40,205 nt of DNA from Actinomycetes bacterium (GCA_021803345.1 JAJZLS010000018.1:1-40205); one strand, 5' to 3'. Counted from the first letter of the stretch, positions 8,522 to 15,892 are shown. The notes: generated by a model not told the origin, from the letters alone. Numbers and translations: made by a program.

Positions 8522-9323
8522 AGTTGCCGTCCTTTAGCTTCTGCTCGACACGCTCAGTGAGAAGTAGGAGTGCAAAGATGAACGAGGCTGGCGAAGGGGG
8601 GCAGCCCGGAAGATAGACGTCCACCGGGAGGAACGGGTCAGCTCCGTTGCCGGCGGCATATCCAAAATCGAAAGGTGCTCCTGAAATCGAACAGGTTCCT
8701 CCAGCTATAACGAATTTAGGATTCGGCATAGCTTGATAAGTTCTTTGTAATGGCCCTATCATTTGCGGTACAACTGTTCCGGTAACTAAAAGAACGTCTG
8801 CGAATCTTGGGGAAGGTGTGAAGAAGATTCCCAACCGATGAAGGTTGTAGTAAGGATTGGTGGTAGCCGCCAGCTCTGACTCACACCCGTTGCATGATCC
8901 AGCATCGATATGGCGTACGTGTAAGCTTCCTTTAAAGTGTTTTTCGATCTTCGATCTCAGCCTGTCGGCAGCTTCAGTGACAGGCTGCTGGCTGCGTATC
9001 AGGTCATTTCGATTTTTTGCCGCGAACATAAAATCTGCAGAGTTTTGTAAAGCGTCAGTTGGACATGTTTCAATGCAAATCTGGCAATTTATGCATTTCC
9101 CGAAGTCGAGTTGAACGTTTGAAGCAATATCTTCGCTACGGTTGGTTGACAGCGCGGCGGTAGGACATATGTCTATGCATGCCTGGCAGGATGTTTCGCA
9201 TCGGCTGGGATCGAATTTTGGAAATCCACGCATTCTTTCCTGGCCATTATCCAAATCGTCTGGATATGGCCAATCTGTAGTGGCTTTGCCTGCCGCAATT
9301 CCTTTAAGCGTCCAGTTTCTCAT
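8514..9323 (-). CDS. Fused HyfH-HyfI: ferredoxin plus NuoB-like iron-sulfur subunit
   Basis: 269-aa electron-transfer subunit joining two proteins that are separate in E. coli hydrogenase-4. Residues about 38-92 hold two 4Fe-4S sites: C42-x3-C46-x2-C49-x3-C53-P (an extra residue in the first spacing) and C77-x2-C80-x2-C83-x3-C87-P. Residues about 135-260 are the NuoB/small-subunit domain with C144-x2-C147 in GSCNGCE, C211 in GGTCSISG and C241 in LPGCPPSP, so the proximal N2-type cluster is fully conserved. It should pass electrons from the two ferredoxin clusters to the site facing the large subunit. The ATG is six bases after the large-subunit stop. Confidence 0.9.
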   Translation of the reverse strand: MRNWTLKGIAAGKATTDWPYPDDLDNGQERMRGFPKFDPSRCETSCQACIDICPTAALSTNRSEDIASNVQLDFGKCINCQICIETCPTDALQNSADFMFAAKNRNDLIRSQQPVTEAADRLRSKIEKHFKGSLHVRHIDAGSCNGCESELAATTNPYYNLHRLGIFFTPSPRFADVLLVTGTVVPQMIGPLQRTYQAMPNPKFVIAGGTCSISGAPFDFGYAAGNGADPFLPVDVYLPGCPPSPASFIFALLLLTERVEQKLKDGNYE

Positions 9324-9329
9324 TTTGAT

Positions 9330-10811
9330 CTACCTGTCTGCTCCTGCAATAGTGAGGCCAAAGCTTGCTTCATTTATTGCGTAATCCATCATGTTGGTTG
9401 AGTGAACCGTTAGTGGGAATACTTTCCAGTTTGAGAAGGAAGCCGATTTGATTTTGACTCTTTCAAGTAATCCATCTCGAATCCTTATGGCGTAAAAGCA
9501 GGATCCTCGGGGTCCTTCAGACCATCCCAATCCATCGACAGTTCCCGGCGGGACCGGTATGTTATCGAGTTTCGTTGGTCCGGGCTGAATCAGTGATAAA
9601 GCCTGTTCGATAATTGTGAATGCATTAAACAGGGCTGATTTGCGGACCTCTGCCCGTGCCAGTGCATCTCCTGATGAACGCGTTGTCACGTCAATTTGTA
9701 TGTTTTGATAGCCAGAGTATGGGTGATTTACCCTCAGATCTCGTGCTATAGCGGAGGCACTGGCCACCGGACCAGTTGCTCCAAATTCAAAGGCCAGGTT
9801 TTGAGATAAGATCCCGGTACCAATCAACCTGTCAAGATGGCTCTGGGTGTCCGAAAGAGCTTCCAAATAGTCTTCGGCTTTTCTCCGAAGCGGTGGAAGA
9901 AGCGTGGAAAGTTCTTCAACTGCAAGATCTCGCCTCAATCCACCAACCGCAAGAACGTTTCGGAGCAGCCGATTTCCGGTTATCTTGCAGTTGATTTGTT
10001 TGGCTTCTTCCTCAAGTAAGGCACCGAACGCTTCTCCTACTTTCAAAGTTGTTGTTTTGCATAGGTTGGCAAAGAAGTGAAAATTGTTATAAATCCGCTC
10101 CAGCTCAGACAGGATTATCCTTATGAGTTGTGCTCTGGTGGGTATTTCAAGTTGAAAGGCATTTTCGATTGCAGCGCAATAGGCTACTGCATGCGAAACA
10201 GAACCAACCCCAGATACTCGTTCTGCCAGAACGAGTCCCTTGGTTAGCGACGACCCAGTCAGGCCGGATTCGATCCCTCGGTGTTTGTAGAACAATCTAG
10301 GGGTGTAGTGAAGGATCTGTTCGCCAATATAGGCAAAATGGAATTCTCCGGATTCTAAAATGTCTCCTCTAACGGGTCCCCAAAACAGATCCTGGACTTG
10401 ATCCTCGATCACTTCAGGCAATTTCGGCTGGGTTGGAGTCCCGAAAAGCTCAGGAACTTGTGTTTGTGAAGGATTGAACGGACCTATCGAGAGTGACATA
10501 CCTTCCAGCAGCACCAGGGGAAATGGTTCTGGATTTCCCTCAAACTCAATTTCTGAAAGATCCATGATTTCCCTTTCATACCAGTTCAACAGCGGTGCAA
10601 CTTCTGAAAGAGACGGAAGTCTGGTGTGATTTCGCAGAACTAGTTCGGTGAACGCCAAGTTGCTGCCCTGGTCGACCAGGTATACCACCTCCGGGATGTT
10701 CTCCGAGTACCTAAGGTATGCCATAATGAATCTTCCGCCAGTGTTATTGATGGTGCTGGCAAGTTCAATTAGCTGATCTGGCTCTGTCACTTGACGAGTT
10801 AGTGGTTCCAT
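9330..10811 (-). CDS. HyfG/NuoCD-like large subunit without Ni-Fe cysteines (Ehr type)
   Basis: 493-aa fusion of a NuoC-like domain (about 1-110, with NWYEREIMDL) and a NuoD/HycE-like large subunit (about 140-493, with KHRGIE and ITGNRLLRNVLAVGGL). In a real [NiFe] hydrogenase four cysteines bind the metal. Here the first pair site, normally RxCGxC, reads RVSGVG (S200, G203), and the C-terminal pair, normally PCxxC, reads LTIAG (T487, G490). All four ligands are therefore gone and the protein ends at ADR, like NuoD, with no peptide for a maturation protease to remove. It cannot be a Ni-Fe enzyme as known; it matches what are called energy-converting hydrogenase-related (Ehr) complexes. The start is the ATG whose first base is the last base of the preceding TGA; a longer upstream reading frame overlaps the previous gene and is not used. 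Confidence 0.88.
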   Translation of the reverse strand: MEPLTRQVTEPDQLIELASTINNTGGRFIMAYLRYSENIPEVVYLVDQGSNLAFTELVLRNHTRLPSLSEVAPLLNWYEREIMDLSEIEFEGNPEPFPLVLLEGMSLSIGPFNPSQTQVPELFGTPTQPKLPEVIEDQVQDLFWGPVRGDILESGEFHFAYIGEQILHYTPRLFYKHRGIESGLTGSSLTKGLVLAERVSGVGSVSHAVAYCAAIENAFQLEIPTRAQLIRIILSELERIYNNFHFFANLCKTTTLKVGEAFGALLEEEAKQINCKITGNRLLRNVLAVGGLRRDLAVEELSTLLPPLRRKAEDYLEALSDTQSHLDRLIGTGILSQNLAFEFGATGPVASASAIARDLRVNHPYSGYQNIQIDVTTRSSGDALARAEVRKSALFNAFTIIEQALSLIQPGPTKLDNIPVPPGTVDGLGWSEGPRGSCFYAIRIRDGLLERVKIKSASFSNWKVFPLTVHSTNMMDYAINEASFGLTIAGADR

Positions 10812-12265
10812 CAGAGTCCTCTTCCGGCTCGAATAAAGAATTGCATCAGTCCCGTAGGCCACCAGATCCCAAATACAAAAAGAGCTATCAGCGCAAGCCA
10901 CATTGGCGATACCAGCCAAGCGTTCATCTTTAGGGTTGGAACCGTATCTGGGTTTGGCTCATATCCGAAATACATCGACCTAAAGTGATTTAGAAATCCG
11001 ATAAAGATAACTATTAGCGCTATTACCACAATCCAAAGTGCCCAGGTGTTTGAGCTGATGATGCCTGCCCTGAAAATTGACATTTCGCTCTGGAACAGGC
11101 CGAAGGGTGGGGCTCCGGTTATGGCTATGGCCCCCAGTAACCACGCGGCTCCTGTGGCGGGATAGCTGCTAAGGACTCTTCGAATCGAGCCTATTTCTTT
11201 GGACGCATACCCTCGCATCATATTGCCGGCTCCAAAGAACATCAGAGACTTGTTAATTGAGTGATTGAACATTTGGTAGAGAGCCCCCGCTATGCCGAGG
11301 GTACCACCGAATCCGAAACCTATGGTGATGATGGCGATGTGTTCGATGCTCGAGTAGGCCATGAGTCTTTTTATTCCTCTTTGCCTTACTATGAACAGCG
11401 CTGCGATGATCAGCGAGAAAATTCCTATCACAATCATTGCCAGATGTGCTGGTCCGGAAGCTTTGGTCCCGTTTAGGATGGCCAGGAATCTTACAATTCC
11501 GAGTAAAGCGGTATTGAGCAATGCTCCTGAGAGCATGGCTGATACTGGGGCCGGGCCCTCACTATGCGCATCGGGCAACCATGTATGCATTGGTGCCAAA
11601 CCAGCCTTAGTGCCAAACCCTATAAGTACCAGAAGAAAAGCCAGAAGCAAAAAAGAGGGGGGAATGCGATTTGCAACCTGGTGCAGCGAGCTCCAGGTCA
11701 TCTGATAAACCGGTCCTAGGTGAAAAGTCCCGCCCCAGTAAAATAAAACTATTCCTAAAAGCGATAGAGAAAGCCCGGCGGAAACCACTATCAGGTATTT
11801 CCAGGCTGCTTCGATGCTTTCCGGCTCCCTTTCAATTCCAACTAAAAAAGCACTAATAATAGTGGTCAGGTCAATCGCAATCCAATAAAGTCCTGGATTG
11901 TTCATGAATGGTGCCACCAGCATTGACAGTGCAAAGCCTTCCATAAGCATGTAAAACCTACGGGTATGGCTGGGACTTAGCTTCAGTAAAGGTATATAGC
12001 CCACTGAATAAATTGAAGCCAAGAGATATACCGTGCTAACGCAGAAGGTCACCCAGTTGCCAAACGAGGAGATTATTAGATACCCATGTAGGAGATTTGA
12101 TTGCTCATTCGACGTGGATATAAGCAAAATCAGTGAGCAGGCAAAGACTCCCAGCGCTGCGGCAAGGTTTATGTAGTCGCTTCGTAACTTCCAAGGGGAC
12201 GGGAGGTTTATAACAATTGCGATAGCTGGTATAAGCCACAAAATCAGGATCAGGGTCATATTCAA
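10811..12265 (-). CDS. HyfF/NuoN-like antiporter-type membrane subunit
   Basis: 484-aa membrane protein of the NuoM/NuoN/HyfF antiporter family with about 14 hydrophobic segments. K220 in GFGTKAGLAPMHTWLPDAH is the TM7 lysine, and FNHSINKSLMFF is the TM8 region with its conserved His and Lys. At the TM5 position where these subunits keep a glutamate, this protein has aspartate (D132, in WIAIDLTTI), a conservative but uncommon change. It should form the second ion channel of the membrane arm. The start ATG overlaps the HyfE-like stop by four bases and its stop overlaps the next gene by one, so the genes are tightly coupled. Confidence 0.88.
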   Translation of the reverse strand: MNMTLILILWLIPAIAIVINLPSPWKLRSDYINLAAALGVFACSLILLISTSNEQSNLLHGYLIISSFGNWVTFCVSTVYLLASIYSVGYIPLLKLSPSHTRRFYMLMEGFALSMLVAPFMNNPGLYWIAIDLTTIISAFLVGIEREPESIEAAWKYLIVVSAGLSLSLLGIVLFYWGGTFHLGPVYQMTWSSLHQVANRIPPSFLLLAFLLVLIGFGTKAGLAPMHTWLPDAHSEGPAPVSAMLSGALLNTALLGIVRFLAILNGTKASGPAHLAMIVIGIFSLIIAALFIVRQRGIKRLMAYSSIEHIAIITIGFGFGGTLGIAGALYQMFNHSINKSLMFFGAGNMMRGYASKEIGSIRRVLSSYPATGAAWLLGAIAITGAPPFGLFQSEMSIFRAGIISSNTWALWIVVIALIVIFIGFLNHFRSMYFGYEPNPDTVPTLKMNAWLVSPMWLALIALFVFGIWWPTGLMQFFIRAGRGL

Positions 12266-12942
12266 CCAACCAGTTTCTGCAGTTGTTGAGAGGATGTAGT
12301 TCCGGCGTGCGTTTTCAAATAGCGGACCAAAAGGCCAAAAGTCATAACGATTATTAACAAATCAAATAGAATCACCAGTTCAAGGAGGAAAGGCAGGCCC
12401 GGAACCAAGATTTGTGATCCAAGGAAAATTCCATTTTCTATTACCAACAGACCGAGAATATGACTGATTGCTTCGGATCTGACGATCATTAGTAGGAAAC
12501 CGATCAGTTTAAGCCCGAACATGGCGGTAAGTGCTACAAGCGCGATCTTGTTTGTAACACCCAGTTTGGTGCCAAGAGAGTTGCTGACCGCGAAAGCTAC
12601 CACTATAAGCAGTCCTCCGACGACCATTCCAGATGCTGGCCGGAACAGAGGAGTGAACTCCCGTTCTATGTCGAGCCGTCGGGCTAAACGCATCAGTAGA
12701 AGTGGAAGGATTGTGCCCCGAAAAAGGGCTGTGAGAATTGCAATAAGGTAAAGCTCTTTATAGTTTCCGTAATAAGCTACTGCGCCAGACAAAATAGCTA
12801 TTACCCAGGATTCTCCAGCAAAAGCTAGTATGTGATTTTTGAGCCAATGAGATCCCAGCATTGCAAAAGAGAGAACCAATGCAATTGCAATCAGAGTTGT
12901 GACAATAGAAGCGGCGATGGAGCTGGCGTGAATAATGAACAC
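12262..12942 (-). CDS. HyfE-like small membrane subunit
   Basis: 226-aa protein made of about six or seven hydrophobic helices with few charged residues, matching HyfE of hydrogenase-4 in size and in its place between the HyfC-like and HyfF-like genes. HyfE carries NuoK-like helices, and the glutamate in LLVIENGIFLG resembles the conserved NuoK glutamate. It lies 24 bases after the NuoH-like gene and overlaps the next gene by ATGA. Identification rests on hydropathy, the VIENG motif and gene order, not on strong motif identity. Confidence 0.8.
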   Translation of the reverse strand: MFIIHASSIAASIVTTLIAIALVLSFAMLGSHWLKNHILAFAGESWVIAILSGAVAYYGNYKELYLIAILTALFRGTILPLLLMRLARRLDIEREFTPLFRPASGMVVGGLLIVVAFAVSNSLGTKLGVTNKIALVALTAMFGLKLIGFLLMIVRSEAISHILGLLVIENGIFLGSQILVPGLPFLLELVILFDLLIIVMTFGLLVRYLKTHAGTTSSQQLQKLVG

Positions 12943-12966
12943 TCGGGTTTCCTTAGGTTCGGCGGG

Positions 12967-13911
12967 TCATAGCTGATTTGCGATCAGGGCAACAATGGCA
13001 AACAAAAACGATAGGGCCAGTGGTTCTTGATAGCGATAGAACCGAAGGCGTGACTGAATTGTATCGATGACGATCATGATCAGGGCAACCCCCGCATACT
13101 TGGCAATGATCCAAATCAAAGCCAGGCCCATTGAGGCCAAACTTCCGGTGGTGGATAGACCCCAGGGAATGAAGAATACATTTAGGAAGATCGTATACAG
13201 GATGAATTGTTTCATCCAGCTGGCCCACTTGAGAACCGCCAGTAAAGGCCCTGAATATTCCAGAATTCGGGCTTCGTCGATCATGTAGATCTCGAAGTGT
13301 ATCGAGGAATGAATTGGTAGTCGATCAGTTTCAACGGTGAGTAGGATCAAAAAGCCCAACACCAGGAATAGATGGGCAGGACTGAGGTAGACGGACATAC
13401 TTCGGACCAGGACATGATTTGCGACAAATGGAAGCATCGAATGATCCAAGAAGGTGATGCCAACGAAAACCAATATAAGCGTGGGCTCTGCCAAAATGGT
13501 TAACATTACTGCCCTTGACGATCCAAGTCCTCCAAATGGTTGTCCACTGTCGAGGCCAGCAAGAAGGATCGCAAAGCTTCCCAGTGTGAGGATTAGTCCT
13601 CCGCCCAGGATGTCACCCATATTTGACAGGGGAAGTGGGTAATTGGTCAATACCGGTATAAGTATCGGAACTATCAACATCGAAGTAAACGCGATTACCG
13701 GCGCAGCCCAGAATACCCAAGAAACGGTATCCGCTACCACCAGCTCTTTTTTCAACAATTTTCGGATATCACGATAAGGCTGGAAGACGGAAGGACCTTT
13801 GCATCCCTGCACTCGCTCTTCCATTTTTAAGATGAAGCCCTGGAGTAGTGGTGATCCGGCCAGAACAGTCAAAACCTGGGCGATCTGGAGCAGAACTGGG
13901 CTGATGGTCAA
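12967..13911 (-). CDS. HyfC/NuoH-like membrane subunit
   Basis: 314-aa membrane protein of the NuoH/HycD/HyfC family that links the peripheral arm to the ion-pumping arm. Visible signatures are the cytoplasmic loop KGPSVFQPYRDIRKLLKKE after TM1 and ETDRLPIH followed by HFEIYMIDEARILEYSGP, the loop that contacts the large subunit in formate hydrogenlyase-type complexes. About eight helices. The start is TTG at 13911 preceded by a strong GGAGG four bases away; no ATG or GTG lies near. It is the first gene of the six-gene operon, so the promoter is in the gap shared with the DUF190 gene. Confidence 0.87.
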   Translation of the reverse strand: MTISPVLLQIAQVLTVLAGSPLLQGFILKMEERVQGCKGPSVFQPYRDIRKLLKKELVVADTVSWVFWAAPVIAFTSMLIVPILIPVLTNYPLPLSNMGDILGGGLILTLGSFAILLAGLDSGQPFGGLGSSRAVMLTILAEPTLILVFVGITFLDHSMLPFVANHVLVRSMSVYLSPAHLFLVLGFLILLTVETDRLPIHSSIHFEIYMIDEARILEYSGPLLAVLKWASWMKQFILYTIFLNVFFIPWGLSTTGSLASMGLALIWIIAKYAGVALIMIVIDTIQSRLRFYRYQEPLALSFLFAIVALIANQL

Positions 13912-14296
13912 TTATCCTCCTTTGGTGTGCACACTTGTTGCAAGCAAAACCAAATAGGAGTCATTAGCTCAAGCTGAGCAGTTATAGTGGTGAACCCCAT
14001 CACCAGTCCAATTCTTAAAAAGTCAGGCTAACAGATTTGGTTTACGGGGTCAACTATTGCCTTCAACTAAAACTTCACACTTTTGAATTACCGCTGGTAA
14101 AGGGTCTTATGTATGAGCTAATTGCCGCCAGTCCATCTTTTCGCATACGTTTCAGTTGCCTTCTTGAGAGGCCATAACCGGGTAGCGCTACAGTTAATTG
14201 CGAATTTCCTTGCGAAATTTGTAAATAATAGATTTGGGACTATTTAAGTGCTTTACTCGTGGTTAAGCAGAAATTTAATGTTGGCCAAAAGAGGGC
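13912..14296. other. Divergent regulatory gap between Ehr-like operon and DUF190 gene
   Basis: 385 bases without a gene. Besides the promoter candidate it holds several small dyads on the operon side: TGTGCACA at 13926-13933, CTTG-TTG-CAAG just after, and GCTCA-AGC-TGAGC at 13967-13979. All lie in or beside the expected leader of the operon mRNA. On the DUF190 side TTGTAA (14219-14224) and TATTTA (14241-14246) are 16 bases apart and could be its promoter. Nothing else is recognised in 14060-14210. Confidence 0.4.
13981..14011 (-). promoter_or_regulatory. Candidate operon promoter with internal palindrome (MerR-like layout)
   Basis: Read on the minus strand, TTGGAC (14011-14006) and TATAAC (13986-13981) are 19 bases apart, and the gap is filled by TGGTGA-N6-TCACCA (13988-14005). 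A 19-base spacer with the dyad inside it is how MerR-family regulators control promoters. The start point would be near 13974, giving a leader of about 63 bases. A competing promoter with normal 17-base spacing is TTGACC (14053-14048) with TAGCCT (14030-14025). Confidence 0.45.
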
Positions 14297-14614
14297 ATGA
14301 TGCGGGAGCTGACAATCGCCAGGATTTATGTGCTTGAGGGAGAGAGAAAAGATCATCACGCAATTGTAGATGAGATATTTACTCGTTTACATGACGAACA
14401 TAAGATCAAAGGTGTAACGCAGTTCCGTGCAGTTTCTGGATTTGGAGCTCATGGGAAGATTCACAGTGCCAGAGATCTCATCTACATGAATGGACATCTT
14501 CCCACGGTAATAGAGTTTTTTGATACCGAGGAAGTCGTGCAAGAGTCGTTAGCTTGGATAAGAGAACTGGTTGAAGAGAGCAAGATTGTCACTTGGAAAG
14601 TAAATGTGGGTTAG
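14297..14614 (+). CDS. DUF190 family PII-like protein
   Basis: 105-aa protein of the DUF190 family, which has the ferredoxin-like fold of PII signalling proteins and is thought to sense small ligands. The family pattern is visible: an N-terminal strand ARIYVLEGERKDHH, GVTQFRAVSGFGAHGKIHSA, then LPTVIEFFDTEE and a closing VTWKVNV strand. DUF190 genes often sit next to transport or membrane genes they are believed to regulate. Here it is divergent from the Ehr-like operon and shares its regulatory gap. Two adjacent ATGs (14297, 14300) follow GAGGG; the second has the better spacing. The ligand is unknown. Confidence 0.82.
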   Translation: MMRELTIARIYVLEGERKDHHAIVDEIFTRLHDEHKIKGVTQFRAVSGFGAHGKIHSARDLIYMNGHLPTVIEFFDTEEVVQESLAWIRELVEESKIVTWKVNVG

Positions 14615-14716
14615 CGGTTGGTAAAGCGTGAATCCAAGGCGTCCGGTTATTATGTGAGCTTGCCACAGCTGCCGAAGCACCTTCGTTTGAACACAACCAA
14701 ACGGCGAGGCCAGAAG

Positions 14717-14736
14717 CCCCGTCCGTAAGGGCGGGG
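14717..14736 (+). mobile_element. IS200/IS605-like right-end hairpin, probable relic
   Basis: CCCCGTCC-GTAA-GGGCGGGG is an 8-bp stem with a four-base loop, preceded by AGAAG and followed by AGGTTCAC. This 'GAAGCCCC..hairpin..GGGGAGGTTCA' arrangement is typical of the right ends of IS200/IS605-family elements, just past tnpB. The frame reading into it ends RRGQKPRP-stop, similar to many TnpB tails. No transposase gene or left end is visible here, so this would be a scar or an isolated end. A chance GC-rich hairpin or a terminator for the DUF190 gene is the alternative. Confidence 0.5.
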
Positions 14737-14811
14737 AGGTTCACCTTTATGGTTTTTCAAATATGAGTGTTTCCAAATCCTGTATTGTCCGCCTTAGGTA
14801 CAGGGAGACCC

Positions 14812-15063
14812 ATGGAATCGGGTGACGGTAAAATACAGCGTGAAGCAGTAAATGTTGTATTTAGGCTTCTGGAAGCCCTCCAGAGAGGAGACGCATTACT
14901 AGTCAGTGAATTGCTCTCTCGACTCAGGAACCTGGATCAGGCAAATGTTTATTTTGACTTTGGGGAGCTCGTCGAGGCGATACTCAAAGATGGAATTACT
15001 GACAAATCACTGGACCGGGTTCGTTCACACTTTGAGGGGACCCCATTTGAGTCATTCTTTTAG
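14812..15063 (+). CDS. Small hypothetical protein
   Basis: 83-aa product from an ATG with AGGGAGA four bases upstream; a GTG at 14767 would add 15 residues without a better ribosome site. It is acidic and helical in appearance (VNVVFRLLEALQRGD, LVSELLSRLRNLDQ, FGELVEAILKDG), with no signal peptide, membrane segment or metal motif. I do not recognise the family. It is followed 37 bases later by a strong terminator stem and precedes the convergent satP-acs genes. The regular amphipathic helices and ribosome site suggest a real gene, but function cannot be inferred. Confidence 0.55.
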   Translation: MESGDGKIQREAVNVVFRLLEALQRGDALLVSELLSRLRNLDQANVYFDFGELVEAILKDGITDKSLDRVRSHFEGTPFESFF

Positions 15064-15100
15064 AGACCGTGTCCCGAAGGAAGAACCTACGGTGCGAATA

Positions 15101-15140
15101 AAAATGGCACTCCCAACCCGCAGGCTGAAAGTGCCATTTT
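15101..15140. terminator. Bidirectional intrinsic terminator
   Basis: AAAATGGCACT (15101-15111) and AGTGCCATTTT (15130-15140) form a perfect 11-bp stem with an 18-base loop. The stem ends in T-runs on both strands, so it can stop transcription of the small (+) gene and of satP (-), which converge on it. Confidence 0.85.
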
Positions 15141-15156
15141 AGTGATCAAGGCTGTT

Positions 15157-15741
15157 CTACTCTTTTTTGGGGAACATTGGAAATACATCTTTATTGAACA
15201 CGCTGTTGGAAACTAGAGCAAGTACTCCGTACCATGCAATTAATGCGGTAAGGATACCTACGTAGCCACCAATCTTGCCGATGCTTGCATTTGAGGCGTA
15301 TGTTCCAATTGTCAGTAGGAGGAAGGTGATGAAAAGTACAATAAAAAGTACCTTGATCACTCCGTTTAAGCCAAATGCCGCAATCATCATAATTCCTGTA
15401 AAGATTGTCCAGGCTAGGAGGAACAGTCCTGTAGCTTGATATGCAGTTGCTGCCGGAAGGCCGCCAGCTATTGAGTGGACATAGAACCAAAAAGCTAACC
15501 AGAACGCACCGTATGATGTGAATGCAACCGCACCAAAGGTGTTTCCACGTCGGAATTCCCACATTCCAGCGAGTAACTGTGCAATTCCCCCATAGAAAAT
15601 TGCAAGTGGGAATACAACTGGTAACAATTTGGCATCTACCAAATTAGCATTGAAAATGCTAAGCACAAAGGTCGTCATTCCAAAGCCTGCTAGACCAAGC
15701 GGAGCTGGGTCTGCAATGACGACTGGAGCATTATCCGCCAT
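15157..15741 (-). CDS. satP: Acetate/succinate transporter, GPR1/FUN34/YaaH family
   Basis: 194-aa inner-membrane carrier with six hydrophobic helices. The N-terminal family motif (N/D)PAPLGL..FGMTT is present as ADPAPLGLAGFGMTTF at 10-25, followed by the conserved FYGGIAQLLAGMWEFRRGNTFGA region split over TM2 and its loop. E. coli SatP and yeast Ady2 move acetate or succinate with protons. It lies 164 bp downstream of acs on the same strand, which strongly supports acetate as substrate: uptake followed by activation to acetyl-CoA. AAAGGA precedes the ATG. Transcription ends at the strong terminator just past its stop. Confidence 0.9.
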   Translation of the reverse strand: MADNAPVVIADPAPLGLAGFGMTTFVLSIFNANLVDAKLLPVVFPLAIFYGGIAQLLAGMWEFRRGNTFGAVAFTSYGAFWLAFWFYVHSIAGGLPAATAYQATGLFLLAWTIFTGIMMIAAFGLNGVIKVLFIVLFITFLLLTIGTYASNASIGKIGGYVGILTALIAWYGVLALVSNSVFNKDVFPMFPKKE

Positions 15742-15798
15742 ATTGATTCCTTTCTTTTTCAGCTTACTGAAAAAGTCTTATTAATGCTTTTGTTTTCC

Positions 15799-15892
15799 GC
15801 TGGATAGCCGATCCATCCAGCATCTTTGCGCCAATGCGCGCTCGGGTAAAACCTTTGCTCGATTGATGACACTGCTAAGGGAAGTCAATCGA
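15799..15892. promoter_or_regulatory. Two inverted repeats in the acs-satP spacer
   Basis: GCTGGAT (15799-15805)/ATCCAGC (15815-15821) is a 7-bp stem with a nine-base loop, and TCGATTGA (15859-15866)/TCAATCGA (15885-15892) is a perfect 8-bp repeat with 18 bases between. They sit between the acs stop and the satP start and could weaken read-through, stabilise the acs mRNA or form operators for a satP promoter. Function is not shown by sequence. Confidence 0.35.

Noticed and set aside
10812-10919. Upstream extension of the large-subunit frame
   Set aside because: It lies entirely inside the HyfF-like gene and its residues do not resemble NuoC; the ATG at 10811 overlaps the previous stop by one base in the normal coupled way.
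11261-11705. Plus-strand reading frames inside the HyfF-like gene
   Set aside because: They are antisense shadows of a well-supported membrane-protein gene, without ribosome sites.
6521-13911. Group 4 [NiFe] hydrogenase or formate hydrogenlyase
   Set aside because: All four Ni-Fe cysteines are missing from the large subunit, there is no C-terminal peptide to cleave, and no formate dehydrogenase or hyp genes are nearby.
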